Assembly (NCBI RefSeq): GCF_019956415.1
Contig: NZ_JAHBDK010000053.1
Location: 124,001 to 188,000 of the forward strand
Direction: 5' to 3'
Length of the DNA: 64,000 nucleotides
Origin: Pseudomonas sp. GL-B-19
Lineage (GTDB): Bacteria; Pseudomonadota; Gammaproteobacteria; Pseudomonadales; Pseudomonadaceae
The notes under the pieces were generated by a model, which saw only the letters and a program-made list of their open reading frames with translations, did not search any database and was not told the origin of the DNA. Of the stretch, positions 33,193 to 43,400 are shown in pieces; within the stretch, counting starts at the first letter, position 1, and every line of letters starts with the position of its first letter. The position numbers were made by a program, and so were the translations under genes.

Positions 33193-33650
33193 ACACCATG
33201 TCCGTCGATTCCCTGAAGCTTGACAGTCAGCTCTGCTTCAAGCTGTACGCCGCTTCCCGGGCAGTGATTCGTGCCTACAAACCGATGCTCGACCAACTCG
33301 GCCTGACCTACCCGCAATACCTTGCCATGCTGGTGTTGTGGGAATGGCAGGAGGCGGCCCCCGAGCAGCCAACGGTCAAGGCGTTGGGCGAACGCCTGGC
33401 GCTGGATTCCGGCACCTTGACGCCATTGCTCAAGCGACTTGAGCAATTGCAGTTGGTGCAGCGTCAGCGTTCGGCTCGCGATGAGCGTGAAGTGCACCTT
33501 AGCCTATCACCGTCCGGTAAGGCGTTGCGTGATCAGGTCGGCCCGCTCAAGACTCGGCTGTTGTGCGACAGCGGGGTGGATCTGGATCGTCTGAATGATC
33601 TGCGCGATGGGCTTGATCAGTTGTTAGGGCAGATCAAAGCGCTGTCGTAG
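33189..33650 (+). CDS. ospR: MarR/OhrR-type redox regulator OspR
   Basis: A 153-residue winged-helix repressor. Sensing Cys16 lies in LKLDSQLCFKLYAASR and a second Cys lies near residue 126 (TRLLCDSGVDL), as in two-Cys OhrR proteins. The HTH and wing (ALDSGTLTPLLKRLEQLQLV, SARDEREVHLSL) are intact. P. aeruginosa OspR (PA2825) represses the adjacent gpx gene and affects pigment and oxidative stress; gene order here (gpx, ospR, sagS) is the same. Its 3' end overlaps that of the convergent sagS by 17 bp. Confidence 0.88.
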   Translation: MNTMSVDSLKLDSQLCFKLYAASRAVIRAYKPMLDQLGLTYPQYLAMLVLWEWQEAAPEQPTVKALGERLALDSGTLTPLLKRLEQLQLVQRQRSARDEREVHLSLSPSGKALRDQVGPLKTRLLCDSGVDLDRLNDLRDGLDQLLGQIKALS

Positions 33651-35997
33651 TCGCAACCCACACGTCAAGCAAGGCGGCCAGTTCTTCGCGGCGCAAGGGC
33701 TTGACCAAGTAGTCGTTCATGCCCGCCGCGCGGCAGCGTTCGCGTTCCTCGGACATCGCGTTGGCGGTCAGCGCGACGATGGGTAGCTGCGGCCAGCGCC
33801 CGCTGCGACGAATTTGCCGACTCGCTTCGTAGCCGTCCATTACCGGCATGTTGCAGTCCATCAACACCAGATCGAAGTCAGTGTGCTCAAGCTGATCCAG
33901 CGCTTCGGCACCGTGGGCGGCGACGATGACGTCACAGCCGAGTTTTCCCAGCATGCCCTTGGCCACCATTTGATTGACCGGGTTGTCCTCGACCAGCAAT
34001 ACGCGGCCACGCCGTTGGTGAGGCACGACTTCGACCCGCGCTCCGTTGATCATTGTGGTTTCCGGCTGCAAGACTCGCCGCAAGTTCTGGTACAGCGCAT
34101 TGCGCGCCAGCGGTCGTGCCTGTTGCTGCAAGGGCGCGAGGGCGCTCGCCTGTTCGCTGGGCATGAAGTTGCCATAAGCGGTTACCAGCAGAATCGGTGC
34201 AGCGAGGGTGGGGCGCAGACCAAACAGGCATTCGGGGCAGTCGGTGATCAAGACATCAGGCTCAAGGCCAATCAACGAGTCATCCATGGAGCGCTGTTGA
34301 TAGTCGAGCCCCCACGCGGGTAACAGGGTTTTCAACAGTTCTGCAAGCCCGCTACTGGCGGCGGTAATCGCAACGACCTTGCCGGACAGCGGTGCCGGGG
34401 ACATGGCGCTGGTGTGGGCGGGCAGCGGCAGGTCGGCGCAGAACTGGCTGCCGAAACCGGCTTGCGAGCTGATCGTCAGACGTCCCTGCATGGCTTCGCA
34501 GAGGTTATAGGTGAGGGCCAGGCCCAGCCCCGTACCGCCAAACTGCCGGGTAATACCGGCACCGGCCTGGGTAAACGGCTGGAAGATCTTGACCTGGGCA
34601 TCCTGAGCGATCCCGATACCGGTATCGCAGACCTCGATTCTGACGCCCTCTGCGAACGTAGACAGACGTAAGTCGACCCGACCGAAGCGGGTGAATTTGA
34701 GCGCATTGGACAACAGATTACTGACGATCTGCCGCACTCGGGTCGGGTCCCCCAGCACCAGCGCCGGAAATTGCGGATCGATCAGGCACGTCAGCTCCAC
34801 GCTCGGCGCCGCATTCTGGGACAACAGGTTGGCGGTGTCTTCGACCAACGAGCCAAGGTCGAAGGGAATGTGCTCGAGTTCAAGCTGACCGGCATCGAAT
34901 TTCGACAGGTCGAGAATATCGTTGAGCAGTTCGACCAGCACTTTGCCTGAGTCATGAGCGATCGACAGCTGTTGCTGCTGCTCGGCAGTGAGCGGGCCGT
35001 CCAGTGACAGCGCGATCATCCCTAACAGGCCGTTGAGGGGCGTGCGTATTTCATGGCTCATGTTGGCCACAAACACTGAGCGTGCTTCGGCCATATCGAT
35101 GGCGGTGGTGCGTGCGATTTCCAGCTCCCGATTGGATTGGCTGAGCCTGACATTGGTTGCCTTGAGCTCAGCGGTACGCGTCGAAACGATGCTTTCCAGT
35201 TGACTGAGGTAGTCGGTCAGGCGGTTTTCTGCGTTGCGTCGTTGATGGATTTCGGTGGCGGTGTTTTCGAATTGTTCGTTGGCGGCTTTGACCAGCACGC
35301 CGATTTCATCGTTTTCATGCCCCGGCGGGCATTCAACCCGGGGTGGCTCCACGCTACGCGGATCGCGGCCACTGAGTTCGCGAATGACCTGCACCAAGGG
35401 TTTGGTCAGCATCACGTAGAACAGCGCGAGCAGAATGCCTGTCAGGATCAGGCTTCGAGCGAAGCCGTTGAGCAGCGTCACTTCGGCCCGGCGCAGGAAG
35501 CGGCTACCGAAGGCGTAGGTATCGACTTCCAGTTGCAAGGTCCCGAGGGATTCGTTTGGCAGGTGATCGAGAAAGAGGCGGTCTTCGAAGTGCCGATGGG
35601 CGCCGAACAGGAAGTCGCTGATCACTCGATAACCGCTTTGCGTACCTGAACGCTTGACGCTGGCCAGCACGGTATTACGGTTATCGGTCAGTTTCGCGCT
35701 GATGATCGCCGGTGAGCGCAGCAGGCCCAGGGTCAGTTCCTGGGCGAGTTCGGCGTCGATGTTGTAGGCGATGCGCGAGGCGGGATTATGGCTGATTTCC
35801 AGCAAAGACCGTATTTCGCGGTTGATGGAGGCGTCTTCGCTGGCATAATCGATGCTTATTTGCAGCAGGCTGAGCAGCGTGCCCAGAATGAAACCGACCA
35901 GCACAGTCAGCTTGGCTTGCTTGTATGACAGCCGGTGGGTGAATTTGATATCCATGGGGTGTTGAACCACTTCCGTTTTTTTTCGCTGCTCAAGCAT
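33634..35997 (-). CDS. sagS: Hybrid sensor histidine kinase SagS
   Basis: A 787-residue hybrid kinase. One membrane segment lies near 30-50 and another near 190-210, enclosing a periplasmic HmsP-like sensor. A HAMP region follows, then HisKA with the phospho-His in FVANMSHEIRTPLNGLLGM, a HATPase with N, G1 and G2 boxes (SNALKFT, DTGIGI, GGTGLGLAL), and a C-terminal receiver with phospho-Asp in LVLMDCNMPVMDGYE. There is no Hpt domain, so an external Hpt such as HptB must relay. In P. aeruginosa SagS (PA2824), next to ospR, controls the switch to biofilm and drug tolerance. A later ATG at 35955 (MDIKFTHRLSY) is an alternative start. Confidence 0.9.
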   Translation of the reverse strand: MLEQRKKTEVVQHPMDIKFTHRLSYKQAKLTVLVGFILGTLLSLLQISIDYASEDASINREIRSLLEISHNPASRIAYNIDAELAQELTLGLLRSPAIISAKLTDNRNTVLASVKRSGTQSGYRVISDFLFGAHRHFEDRLFLDHLPNESLGTLQLEVDTYAFGSRFLRRAEVTLLNGFARSLILTGILLALFYVMLTKPLVQVIRELSGRDPRSVEPPRVECPPGHENDEIGVLVKAANEQFENTATEIHQRRNAENRLTDYLSQLESIVSTRTAELKATNVRLSQSNRELEIARTTAIDMAEARSVFVANMSHEIRTPLNGLLGMIALSLDGPLTAEQQQQLSIAHDSGKVLVELLNDILDLSKFDAGQLELEHIPFDLGSLVEDTANLLSQNAAPSVELTCLIDPQFPALVLGDPTRVRQIVSNLLSNALKFTRFGRVDLRLSTFAEGVRIEVCDTGIGIAQDAQVKIFQPFTQAGAGITRQFGGTGLGLALTYNLCEAMQGRLTISSQAGFGSQFCADLPLPAHTSAMSPAPLSGKVVAITAASSGLAELLKTLLPAWGLDYQQRSMDDSLIGLEPDVLITDCPECLFGLRPTLAAPILLVTAYGNFMPSEQASALAPLQQQARPLARNALYQNLRRVLQPETTMINGARVEVVPHQRRGRVLLVEDNPVNQMVAKGMLGKLGCDVIVAAHGAEALDQLEHTDFDLVLMDCNMPVMDGYEASRQIRRSGRWPQLPIVALTANAMSEERERCRAAGMNDYLVKPLRREELAALLDVWVATTTAL

Positions 35998-36121
35998 AGT
36001 CGATCATGCAGGGATACCGATGTTCTCGCGAACCCTTGAGCAAGGGTTGAGCCGGGCACCGAACGCTGTGTATTCGTCGCTGTATCGCCATCATCACTGT
36101 GAACGTGCCCGAGGAGAAGAC

Positions 36122-37012
36122 GTGGACGCTCGATTGAATGCTTTTCTTGAACGCGCCGATGCTGTTTTGGCCCGTATCGAGCCGCTGCTGCCCGCACCTC
36201 GACAAACCATCGACTGGAACCAATGCCTGGCCGCGCGCTGGCAGCGCGAGGGGCGCAGCGGTTTTCTGTTGCCCCTGCACGTCAGCCTCGACATGCGTCT
36301 GTCCGACCTGATCGGTGTCGACCGGCAACTGGAGCAGTTGGGGCGCAATACCCAACAGTTCATCGACGGCATGCCGGCCAACCACGCTTTGCTCTGGGGC
36401 TCGCGCGGTACCGGTAAATCGTCGCTGGTGCGTGCCTTGCTCGCCGAACATGCCCACGCCGGTTTGCGCCTGATTGAGATCGAGCGCGATCACCTGGCGG
36501 ACCTGCCGCGAGTGGTCGAGCAAATCGGCAAGTTGCCGCAGCGCTTCGTGTTGTTCTGCGATGACCTGTCGTTCGAGTCGGGCGAGGGCGATTATCGCGT
36601 ACTCAAGAGCGTACTCGATGGCTCCCTTGAACAGGCACCGGATAACGTTCTGCTTTACGCCACCTCCAACCGTCGTCACCTGGTGCCGGAAAAGGAAAGC
36701 GATAACGAAAACTGGAAAAGAGTCGACGGCGAACTGCACCCCAGCGAGGCGGTGGAAGACAAGATCGCGCTTTCGGACCGCTTCGGTTTGTGGCTGTCGT
36801 TTTATCCGTTTACTCAGGAACATTTCCTCAACGTAGTCGAACACTGGATCGGTCAACTGGCCGATAAAGCCGGGCTTGAGTGGCAGCGTAACGAAGAGTT
36901 GGACATCCTCGCGGTGCGTTGGGCCACGGGCCGAGGCAATCGCAATGGTCGTTGCGCCTATCAATTTGCCCGCTATTGGGTCGGGCTCAAGCTGTTGGAG
37001 CACAAAGCATGA
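36122..37012 (+). CDS. DUF815-family AAA ATPase
   Basis: A 296-residue P-loop ATPase of the DUF815 family. The Walker A is GSRGTGKSSLVRAL near residue 100 and the Walker B is FVLFCDDLSFE near 145. Sensor-type YATSNRRHLVPE and a C-terminal lid domain follow. GTG 36122 is chosen because GAGGAGAAG precedes it; upstream in-frame ATG 36020 would overlap the sagS promoter. The family is conserved but of unknown function. The stop overlaps the next gene start by 4 bp, coupling it to the methionine-sulfoxide reductase. Confidence 0.87.
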   Translation: MDARLNAFLERADAVLARIEPLLPAPRQTIDWNQCLAARWQREGRSGFLLPLHVSLDMRLSDLIGVDRQLEQLGRNTQQFIDGMPANHALLWGSRGTGKSSLVRALLAEHAHAGLRLIEIERDHLADLPRVVEQIGKLPQRFVLFCDDLSFESGEGDYRVLKSVLDGSLEQAPDNVLLYATSNRRHLVPEKESDNENWKRVDGELHPSEAVEDKIALSDRFGLWLSFYPFTQEHFLNVVEHWIGQLADKAGLEWQRNEELDILAVRWATGRGNRNGRCAYQFARYWVGLKLLEHKA

Positions 37013-37491
37013 TTGATTTACAGAAGAGCGGCCAAGGCCTGGATGGTTACGGCATGTTGTGGGCGCAGCTGGAATCGTTGCTGGCGGACGAGCGTGATTT
37101 TATCGCCAATGCTGCACAGTTCTCGGCATTCCTGTTCAACCAGCTCGATGACCTGAACTGGGCCGGTTTCTACCTCAATCGTAACGAAGAACTGGTGCTC
37201 GGTCCTTTCCAGGGGCAAATCGCCTGCGTGCGGATTCCATTTGGTCGCGGCGTGTGCGGGACGGCTGCGTCGACCTTGCAGACTCAATTGGTTGAAGACG
37301 TGCATGTATTTCCCGGGCATATCGCCTGCGACAGCGCATCGAACAGCGAACTGGTTGTTCCGTTGGTCAAGGACGGTCGATTGGTCGGTGTGCTGGACCT
37401 CGACAGCCCAAGACTGGCGCGTTTTAGCGCTGAAGATCAGGCCGGTATCGAGCAGCTGGCGGTGATTTTTCTGCGCCTGACCGATTGCTGA
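37009..37491 (+). CDS. msrC: Free methionine-(R)-sulfoxide reductase (GAF domain)
   Basis: A 160-residue single GAF-domain fRMsr that reduces free methionine R-sulfoxide with thioredoxin. The three functional cysteines are Cys73 (QIACVRIP), Cys83 (GVCGTAA) and Cys107 (HIACDSASNSELVVP), with the same 10 and 24 residue spacing as E. coli Cys84/94/118. Starts at ATG 37009 inside the DUF815 stop (ATGA). Together with msrB and gpx upstream it forms a redox-repair neighbourhood. It touches the stop of the convergent HD-GYP gene. Confidence 0.94.
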   Translation: MIDLQKSGQGLDGYGMLWAQLESLLADERDFIANAAQFSAFLFNQLDDLNWAGFYLNRNEELVLGPFQGQIACVRIPFGRGVCGTAASTLQTQLVEDVHVFPGHIACDSASNSELVVPLVKDGRLVGVLDLDSPRLARFSAEDQAGIEQLAVIFLRLTDC

Positions 37492-40440
37492 TCATGCACT
37501 CAAGCCTGCCCTGACCAACAGGCTTGACCGGTCAACAACGTCAATCTGCTGAGGATCGAGGAATCGTTCTGCGTACTGCAAATATATGTGTGCGTTGATG
37601 AACAGCCCGAACAACTCCGGGTCGATGTGGGCGTCACGGCACATGTTGGCCATGATGCCCAAGGCCTCGCTCAAGGTTTTGGCCTTCTTGTAGGGGCGAT
37701 CGGCAGCGGTCAGCGCTTCGAAAATATCGGCAATCGCCATCATGCGTGCCGGCAGGCTCATTTCTTCACGCTTCAACTGTTTGGGATAACCGGTGCCGTC
37801 CATTTTCTCGTGATGGCCGCCGGCGATTTCCGCGACGTTGTTGAGGTGCTCGGGAAAGGGCAGGCGGCTGAGCATCAGGATCGTCTGCACCATGTGGTGA
37901 TTGATGATGTAACGCTCTTCGCGAGTCAGCGTGCCTCGGGTAATGCTCAGGTTGTAGAGTTCGCCACGGTTGTACTTGTAGTGCGGTACTTCGAGCTTGA
38001 ATCCCCACGGATTGCCATCCGGGATCAGTTCGCTTTCGGCACGTTCGAACAGGTGCTCGGGTTTGTCCGCGAGCAACGGCTCGCTGACGGGCAGCGTCGG
38101 CGCCGGCGTTCGTTCCTGGCGGCGGTTCTCCTCCCATGAAACCCCGAGCCGATCATCCAGGGTTCGGGTCCAGGTACGTTGAGCAATGCCGCGCAAACGT
38201 TGCAGGTCGGCTTCGGCCATGGCTTCACCGCCCAGATTGCAGTGGGCGATGAACACGAAATCATCGTCCAGTCCCGCCAGAATGGCATTGCGCAATTCGG
38301 CCAGGTGATGCTCGTCACCCCCTTGGGCAATGGCCTGCCAATAATTGATCCAGGCATCGCGCTTGAGCACTTCGAAACGCATGCGGATTTCGTGGATGCG
38401 GTCGTTCAGGGTTTCAAGTTTGGTGGCCTTGTCGACCACATACTCAGGGGTGGTGACCTTGCCACAGTCGTGCAGCCATGCCGCGATGTGCAGGGCTTCC
38501 CACTCATCTTCCGTAGGCTGATAGCCGCTGAAGGCCGGCTCCTGACTGGCGGCAGCAGCCTGAGCGAGCATCAGCGTCAACGCCGGCACCCGCTGACAAT
38601 GCCCGCCGGTGTAAGGACTTTTGGCATCGATCGCCCCAGCCAGCAGTTGTATGAAAGAGTCCAGCAACTGTTTCTGTCTGGCTTGCAGGCGCTGGCTTTC
38701 AATACTCACCGCCGCCGCGCCTGACACCGCCTGGAGAAACGCAATGCGGTCCGGGCGAAGCTTTTCCAGGTCGTGTTGTGTGCCGCTGTCGGCCAGCAAG
38801 AGGATCAGCAGGCCGACGGTTTCGTTATGCCGGTTGTGTAACCGGATACCGATCAAATGAACCCGTGGGCTTTCCAGCGCAAGCACCACCTTTTGCAGGT
38901 CGGCGGCGTTTTCGAAGTTCAGGCTGGTGACGACATTGTCGGCGTTCGACAACTGCTGCATCCACTGAGGGCTCTGCGGGTTCTGGAGTTCGTGGCCGTG
39001 AATCCCGAATGCAGGTAATGCCTGGGCGGTCTCGTTGATAACCAGGCCGTGAGGCTCCATGCGGTCGCTATCCTGTTCGCGCAGGTAAATCAGACCCGCC
39101 TGAGCCTGCCCGATTTTCACGGTTTCGAACAACACCCGTTGCAGTAACGGGGCGAAACGGGTCTCGGCACTCAGGCTGTCGGTGATCTGGAAAAAGCTCG
39201 CCAGGGTGTCCTTCATGCGCGCCATCGACACGCTCAGTTGGTCGACTTCCAGCACGGGTGAGCGTTGGCTGACAGGAAAGTTGAAATTGAAACTGCGGAT
39301 CGCGTCGGCTTCCTGCACCAGTGAACGCAGAGGCTTGACCAGAACTCTGGAGGTGAGCCACCCCAGCGGCAGGCACAGCAGCAACGTTGCCAGAGTGATC
39401 ACTGCGCCTTGCCAGCGCATGCGATAGGCATCGACGAGCAATTCATCTTCCGGCACCAACAGCGCCAGCTGTAATCCTTCAGGCCCGCCTTCCTTCATGC
39501 TGCTGCGGGCCACAATCCATTGGCGACCCGCGGTGTCCAGGCGATTACCTTCTGGCGGACGGGTGAGCAGGGCACCGAGTGCCGGATTCAAATCGGCTGC
39601 CTTGATCAAGCGTACGGTCTGGTCGTCGACGATCAGCCTGTTGCTGTCGGGATAGGCAACGGCATTGCCTTCGCCATCGAACAGCACGATTTCTGTGTGC
39701 GGGGTCACCACATGTTTGGCCAGCGTCGCCGACAGTTCGGCGAGGGTGAGGTCGGCGCCCATCACTGCGTTCGCGCCGCTGCGCCGGGCCAGGGTGGTGC
39801 CAACATCGTGAGTGGAGAAAAATACATAGGGTTCGGTGGTGATCTGGTCCTCATCGCTGCGAGCGCTGCTAAACCAGGCGCGTGTGCGCGGATCGAAGGT
39901 TTCGTCGGGGGTATCCTGGCGGTCGATGAGGGCCAGGTTCTGATCAAAAAACAAAGACTGGGACCGCACCTTTCCACCGCCGGCCGGGTGTTCGATGCTC
40001 CAGACTTGATAGGCCGCCGTGTCCGGGGCATTGGTGAGAGCTTTCACGGCCGGGATGCGCAGAGGACGCACCATGAAAAAGTCGCCATTGCTGTAACCCA
40101 GATACAGCGAGGCCAGGTTGGGATTGTCTTTGAGCGACTGGCTAAAGGGTTTCAGCAGCGCGAGCCGTTGCTCCAGCGCCGACGCTTCGGTCGCCGGGTT
40201 GTCCACTAGCAAGCTCAACAGGTGGCGGATCGGTACATAGGTGGCTTGCAGATCCAGCCGGACATCCTGCTCGATCCGGTTGAAGAGTTTTTCGCTGCTG
40301 GACAGGATGATCTGCGTGGTTTGCCGGTAATTGAAAATGCCCAACACCACGCCCGTTAGCAGCAGCAAGAAGGTAAACATCACGCTGATATGGACGTGTA
40401 ACGGAAATCGGCGTTGATCGGAGCGCAGTGAGCTTGGCAT
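37492..40440 (-). CDS. Membrane HD-GYP phosphodiesterase-like protein with dCache, HAMP and GAF domains
   Basis: A 982-residue sensor protein. A membrane segment is near residue 20-40, a large periplasmic dCache-type sensor follows, then a second segment near 335-355 and a HAMP region. A GAF-like segment (about 410-590) and an HD-GYP domain complete it. HDCGK lies near residue 657 and HHEKMDGTGYP near 877, so the metal and GYP motifs are intact and c-di-GMP hydrolysis is plausible. The two halves are about 220 residues apart instead of roughly 60-65, so the domain holds an insertion of about 150 residues. ATG 40440 has GGAGAGACC upstream; earlier in-frame starts exist. Confidence 0.87.
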   Translation of the reverse strand: MPSSLRSDQRRFPLHVHISVMFTFLLLLTGVVLGIFNYRQTTQIILSSSEKLFNRIEQDVRLDLQATYVPIRHLLSLLVDNPATEASALEQRLALLKPFSQSLKDNPNLASLYLGYSNGDFFMVRPLRIPAVKALTNAPDTAAYQVWSIEHPAGGGKVRSQSLFFDQNLALIDRQDTPDETFDPRTRAWFSSARSDEDQITTEPYVFFSTHDVGTTLARRSGANAVMGADLTLAELSATLAKHVVTPHTEIVLFDGEGNAVAYPDSNRLIVDDQTVRLIKAADLNPALGALLTRPPEGNRLDTAGRQWIVARSSMKEGGPEGLQLALLVPEDELLVDAYRMRWQGAVITLATLLLCLPLGWLTSRVLVKPLRSLVQEADAIRSFNFNFPVSQRSPVLEVDQLSVSMARMKDTLASFFQITDSLSAETRFAPLLQRVLFETVKIGQAQAGLIYLREQDSDRMEPHGLVINETAQALPAFGIHGHELQNPQSPQWMQQLSNADNVVTSLNFENAADLQKVVLALESPRVHLIGIRLHNRHNETVGLLILLLADSGTQHDLEKLRPDRIAFLQAVSGAAAVSIESQRLQARQKQLLDSFIQLLAGAIDAKSPYTGGHCQRVPALTLMLAQAAAASQEPAFSGYQPTEDEWEALHIAAWLHDCGKVTTPEYVVDKATKLETLNDRIHEIRMRFEVLKRDAWINYWQAIAQGGDEHHLAELRNAILAGLDDDFVFIAHCNLGGEAMAEADLQRLRGIAQRTWTRTLDDRLGVSWEENRRQERTPAPTLPVSEPLLADKPEHLFERAESELIPDGNPWGFKLEVPHYKYNRGELYNLSITRGTLTREERYIINHHMVQTILMLSRLPFPEHLNNVAEIAGGHHEKMDGTGYPKQLKREEMSLPARMMAIADIFEALTAADRPYKKAKTLSEALGIMANMCRDAHIDPELFGLFINAHIYLQYAERFLDPQQIDVVDRSSLLVRAGLSA

Positions 40441-40489
40441 TACGGGTCTCTCCATGAGGGTGAACACACTGCTCAACGCTCAAGCATAG

Positions 40490-43400
40490 TTAATGCTCCA
40501 TCGTTCTGCTTTTGTCGTTATGCCCTATTTGTTGTTGCAAGGCTTGCTCCAGTTCGAGCATGGCGCGCTCGATGGCTTTAGTGCAGTTGGCTACGGTTTC
40601 GGGGTGGAACACTTCATGGCAGGCGATTTCGAGCGCTTCACAGCTGTCGATCAATCGACACGCGTGGACGATTCGGGCCGCCCCCTTGATTTTGTGAGCG
40701 AAGTCGAGGAAAGACTGGCGGTCCTTGCACTGGGACAGCGCCCGCAATTGCTCACGGTCCAGACGATTGCTTTTCAGCAGTTCGGACAACAAGCGGTGAT
40801 CCAGCTTCGGATTACCGCCGGTCAGCAGTTGCAGCCCTTCGAGGCTGAACGCCGGGTCGCGGGCGATCGGCTTGATACGTTCAATCCACTGCCTCAAGGC
40901 CGTCAAACTGAGGGGTTTGAACAGGCAGTCGTCCATCCCTGCCTGTTTGCAGCGTTGTATTTCTTCCGGCTGTGCATTGGCGGTAAAACCCAACAGGGTG
41001 CAGACCGCGCGCGGCTGTTGCTGTTCGTATTGACGAATTAGCCGGGCCAATTCGTAGCCGTTCATGATCGGCATGTTGCAATCAACAATGACCAGATCGA
41101 ACTGTCCGTGCTTCCATGCCGCGAATCCGGCCTCGCCCTCTGCTGCTGCGCTATAGCGATGCCCCAAAAACTCCAGTTGCTGACACATGAGCAAGCGATT
41201 GGCCGGATGATCGTCGACCACCAGGACGTTCAACGGGGTTGAGGTAGGCTGAATAGACGCTTCGACGGTTTTCGGCAACAGCTCTGGTGGCAATGTCGCC
41301 AGATGCAACGATATTTCGACTTGAGTGCCGGCACCGGGCTGGCTACGCAATTGCAGGCTGCCGCCCATCATCTCGCACAGCGTGCGACTGATCACCAGAC
41401 CCAGCCCAGCGCCCCCTCGGGTCGACTGCGCACTATGGGTCGCCTGAGCGAATGGCTCAAACAAACGCTGTTGATCCTGCTCGCTGATCCCCATTCCGCT
41501 GTCCTTGACCTGCACGCGCAGCAAGACCCGCTCGGGCTCGTCAGAGGCCTGTAACTCAACCACAATCAGGACCTGACCCTGTTCGGTAAACTTGATGGCG
41601 TTGCTGACCAGATTGGACAACACCTGCTTGAAGCGCATCGGGTCTAACAGGACATCGGTTGGCGGATGGGCAGGACTGAAGTCCAGCAACAGGCGCAGGT
41701 TTTTCTGCCGGGCGAGCCCGTCGAAGATCCTGACCACCGATGCCACCGTTTCACCCAGGTTGACGCGCTCCGGATTCAGACTCAGATGCCCGGATTCGAT
41801 GCGCGCAATATCGAGAATGTCCCCGATCAGTTCCAGCAGGTCTTTCGCCGAGTTGTATGCGACGTCAATGGCGGGGCGGTCCGGATGAGCCGGCTCGATA
41901 CGTTTGAGGGTCAGTTCCAGCATGCCGATGATTGCATTCATCGGGGTGCGGATCTCATGGCTCATGGTCGCCAGAAAAGTGCTTTTGGCTCTGTTCGCTT
42001 CATCGGCGCGTTCCTTGGCCGCTCGAAGATCTTCGAACAGTTGTCGCCGCTCGCTGATGTCGATCCAGCCGCCAATGATGCCCTGCACTTCACCGCTCGA
42101 GTCCCGGTAAGGTAGAACCCAGTGATAAATCGTCAGCTTGCGACTGCCGATTTGCAGGGTGCGGTCGAGAATCAACGGTGTACCTTCACTCACGACGCGC
42201 TGATAGTCAGCCTGATATTCCTGAGCCTCGAACGCATTGCTCATACTGCCCTGAATGACACTTTTGCCGATGACGTCTTCGTATTTCGTACTGAAGGCTT
42301 CCAGGTAACTGTCGTTGCAGCTTTGCAGCAATCCCTGTCGATCACGCACGTAGATTGGATGAGGTGTGCCATTGACCAGTGATCTCATGAACTCAAGTTG
42401 ATCATTCAGCGCGAGCTCGGCCGCCTGACGCTGTTTTATCTGGCGACGCATGTAAGCGTTCCAGGCAACAGAAATCAGCAGTAGCACACCAACACCAATC
42501 ACCACTTGATAGAACACCCGGTGATAGCTGCGCCAGGTGTTTTGCGTAGTCGACGAGTATCCCCGCCAGCGGCTGTTGATAATGCCCAGCTCCTGCGGGG
42601 TAATGCTCAGCAATGCCTTGTCGAGGATGGCGCTCAGTTCTTTGGCATCACGTCCTGTTGCCAGGGAGAACGCAGCCTGCTGCGTGCCAAGGGTGGAACT
42701 GATCTGAAGGGGCTGCTCGAAGATTCTGGATGAGATGAAGTAGTTGGCGATCACCAGCGAGTTTACGGCGCCTTCAGCCTGCCCCTCTGCAACTGACTGC
42801 ACGGCACTGAAGGTGTCTGGGGTTTCGATCAGATTGACGTGCGGGAACTCGCGACGCAGGTAATCCACCATCGGATTGCCTTGGGCAATCGTCAGGCGCT
42901 TGCCCGAAAATTGCGTGAGGTCGGTCGGGGTGTCGGCCACTTTGCGTGTCAGCAGGACAAAGGAGTTTTCCAGGTAGGGGCGGCTGAAGTTCAGCAGCGT
43001 TTCACGTTGTGCGCTGGGCAGCAGGGCGGCAATCAAGTCGGCCTGATGATGACTGATTCGCTCGATCATCTCGTCATCGCTTCGGCTGCGATGGATCTCG
43101 AAGCGCAAGCCGGTGCGCAACCTGATCAACTCGAGCAGGTCGGCGGTAACACCTCGAAAGTTGCCTTCATCGTCGAAAAACGTCAGCGGCGCAAACGCCT
43201 CATTGACCACCACGCGAACCACTGGATGTTGCGCCAGCCAGCGTTCTTCGCGACCGGTAAGTTGCAGCTTGTGATCGGTGAGCAGGATGTCACTGCCTGC
43301 ACTCCAGCGTTTGGCGATGTTTTCTCGCTCGCTGGTGGGAGTGGCATTCAGAGTCGCGTTGATGATCCCAAGTAGTTCCGGGTTGTTCTGGTGCACGGCA

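Noticed and set aside
35990..37003. Open frame of 337 codons antisense to the DUF815 ATPase
   Set aside because: The plus strand has intact Walker motifs and good linkage; the antisense product has none.
37503..37528. CAAGCCTG...CAGGCTTG hairpin as a terminator at the end of msrC
   Set aside because: It lies inside the end of the convergent HD-GYP coding sequence and has no T-run.
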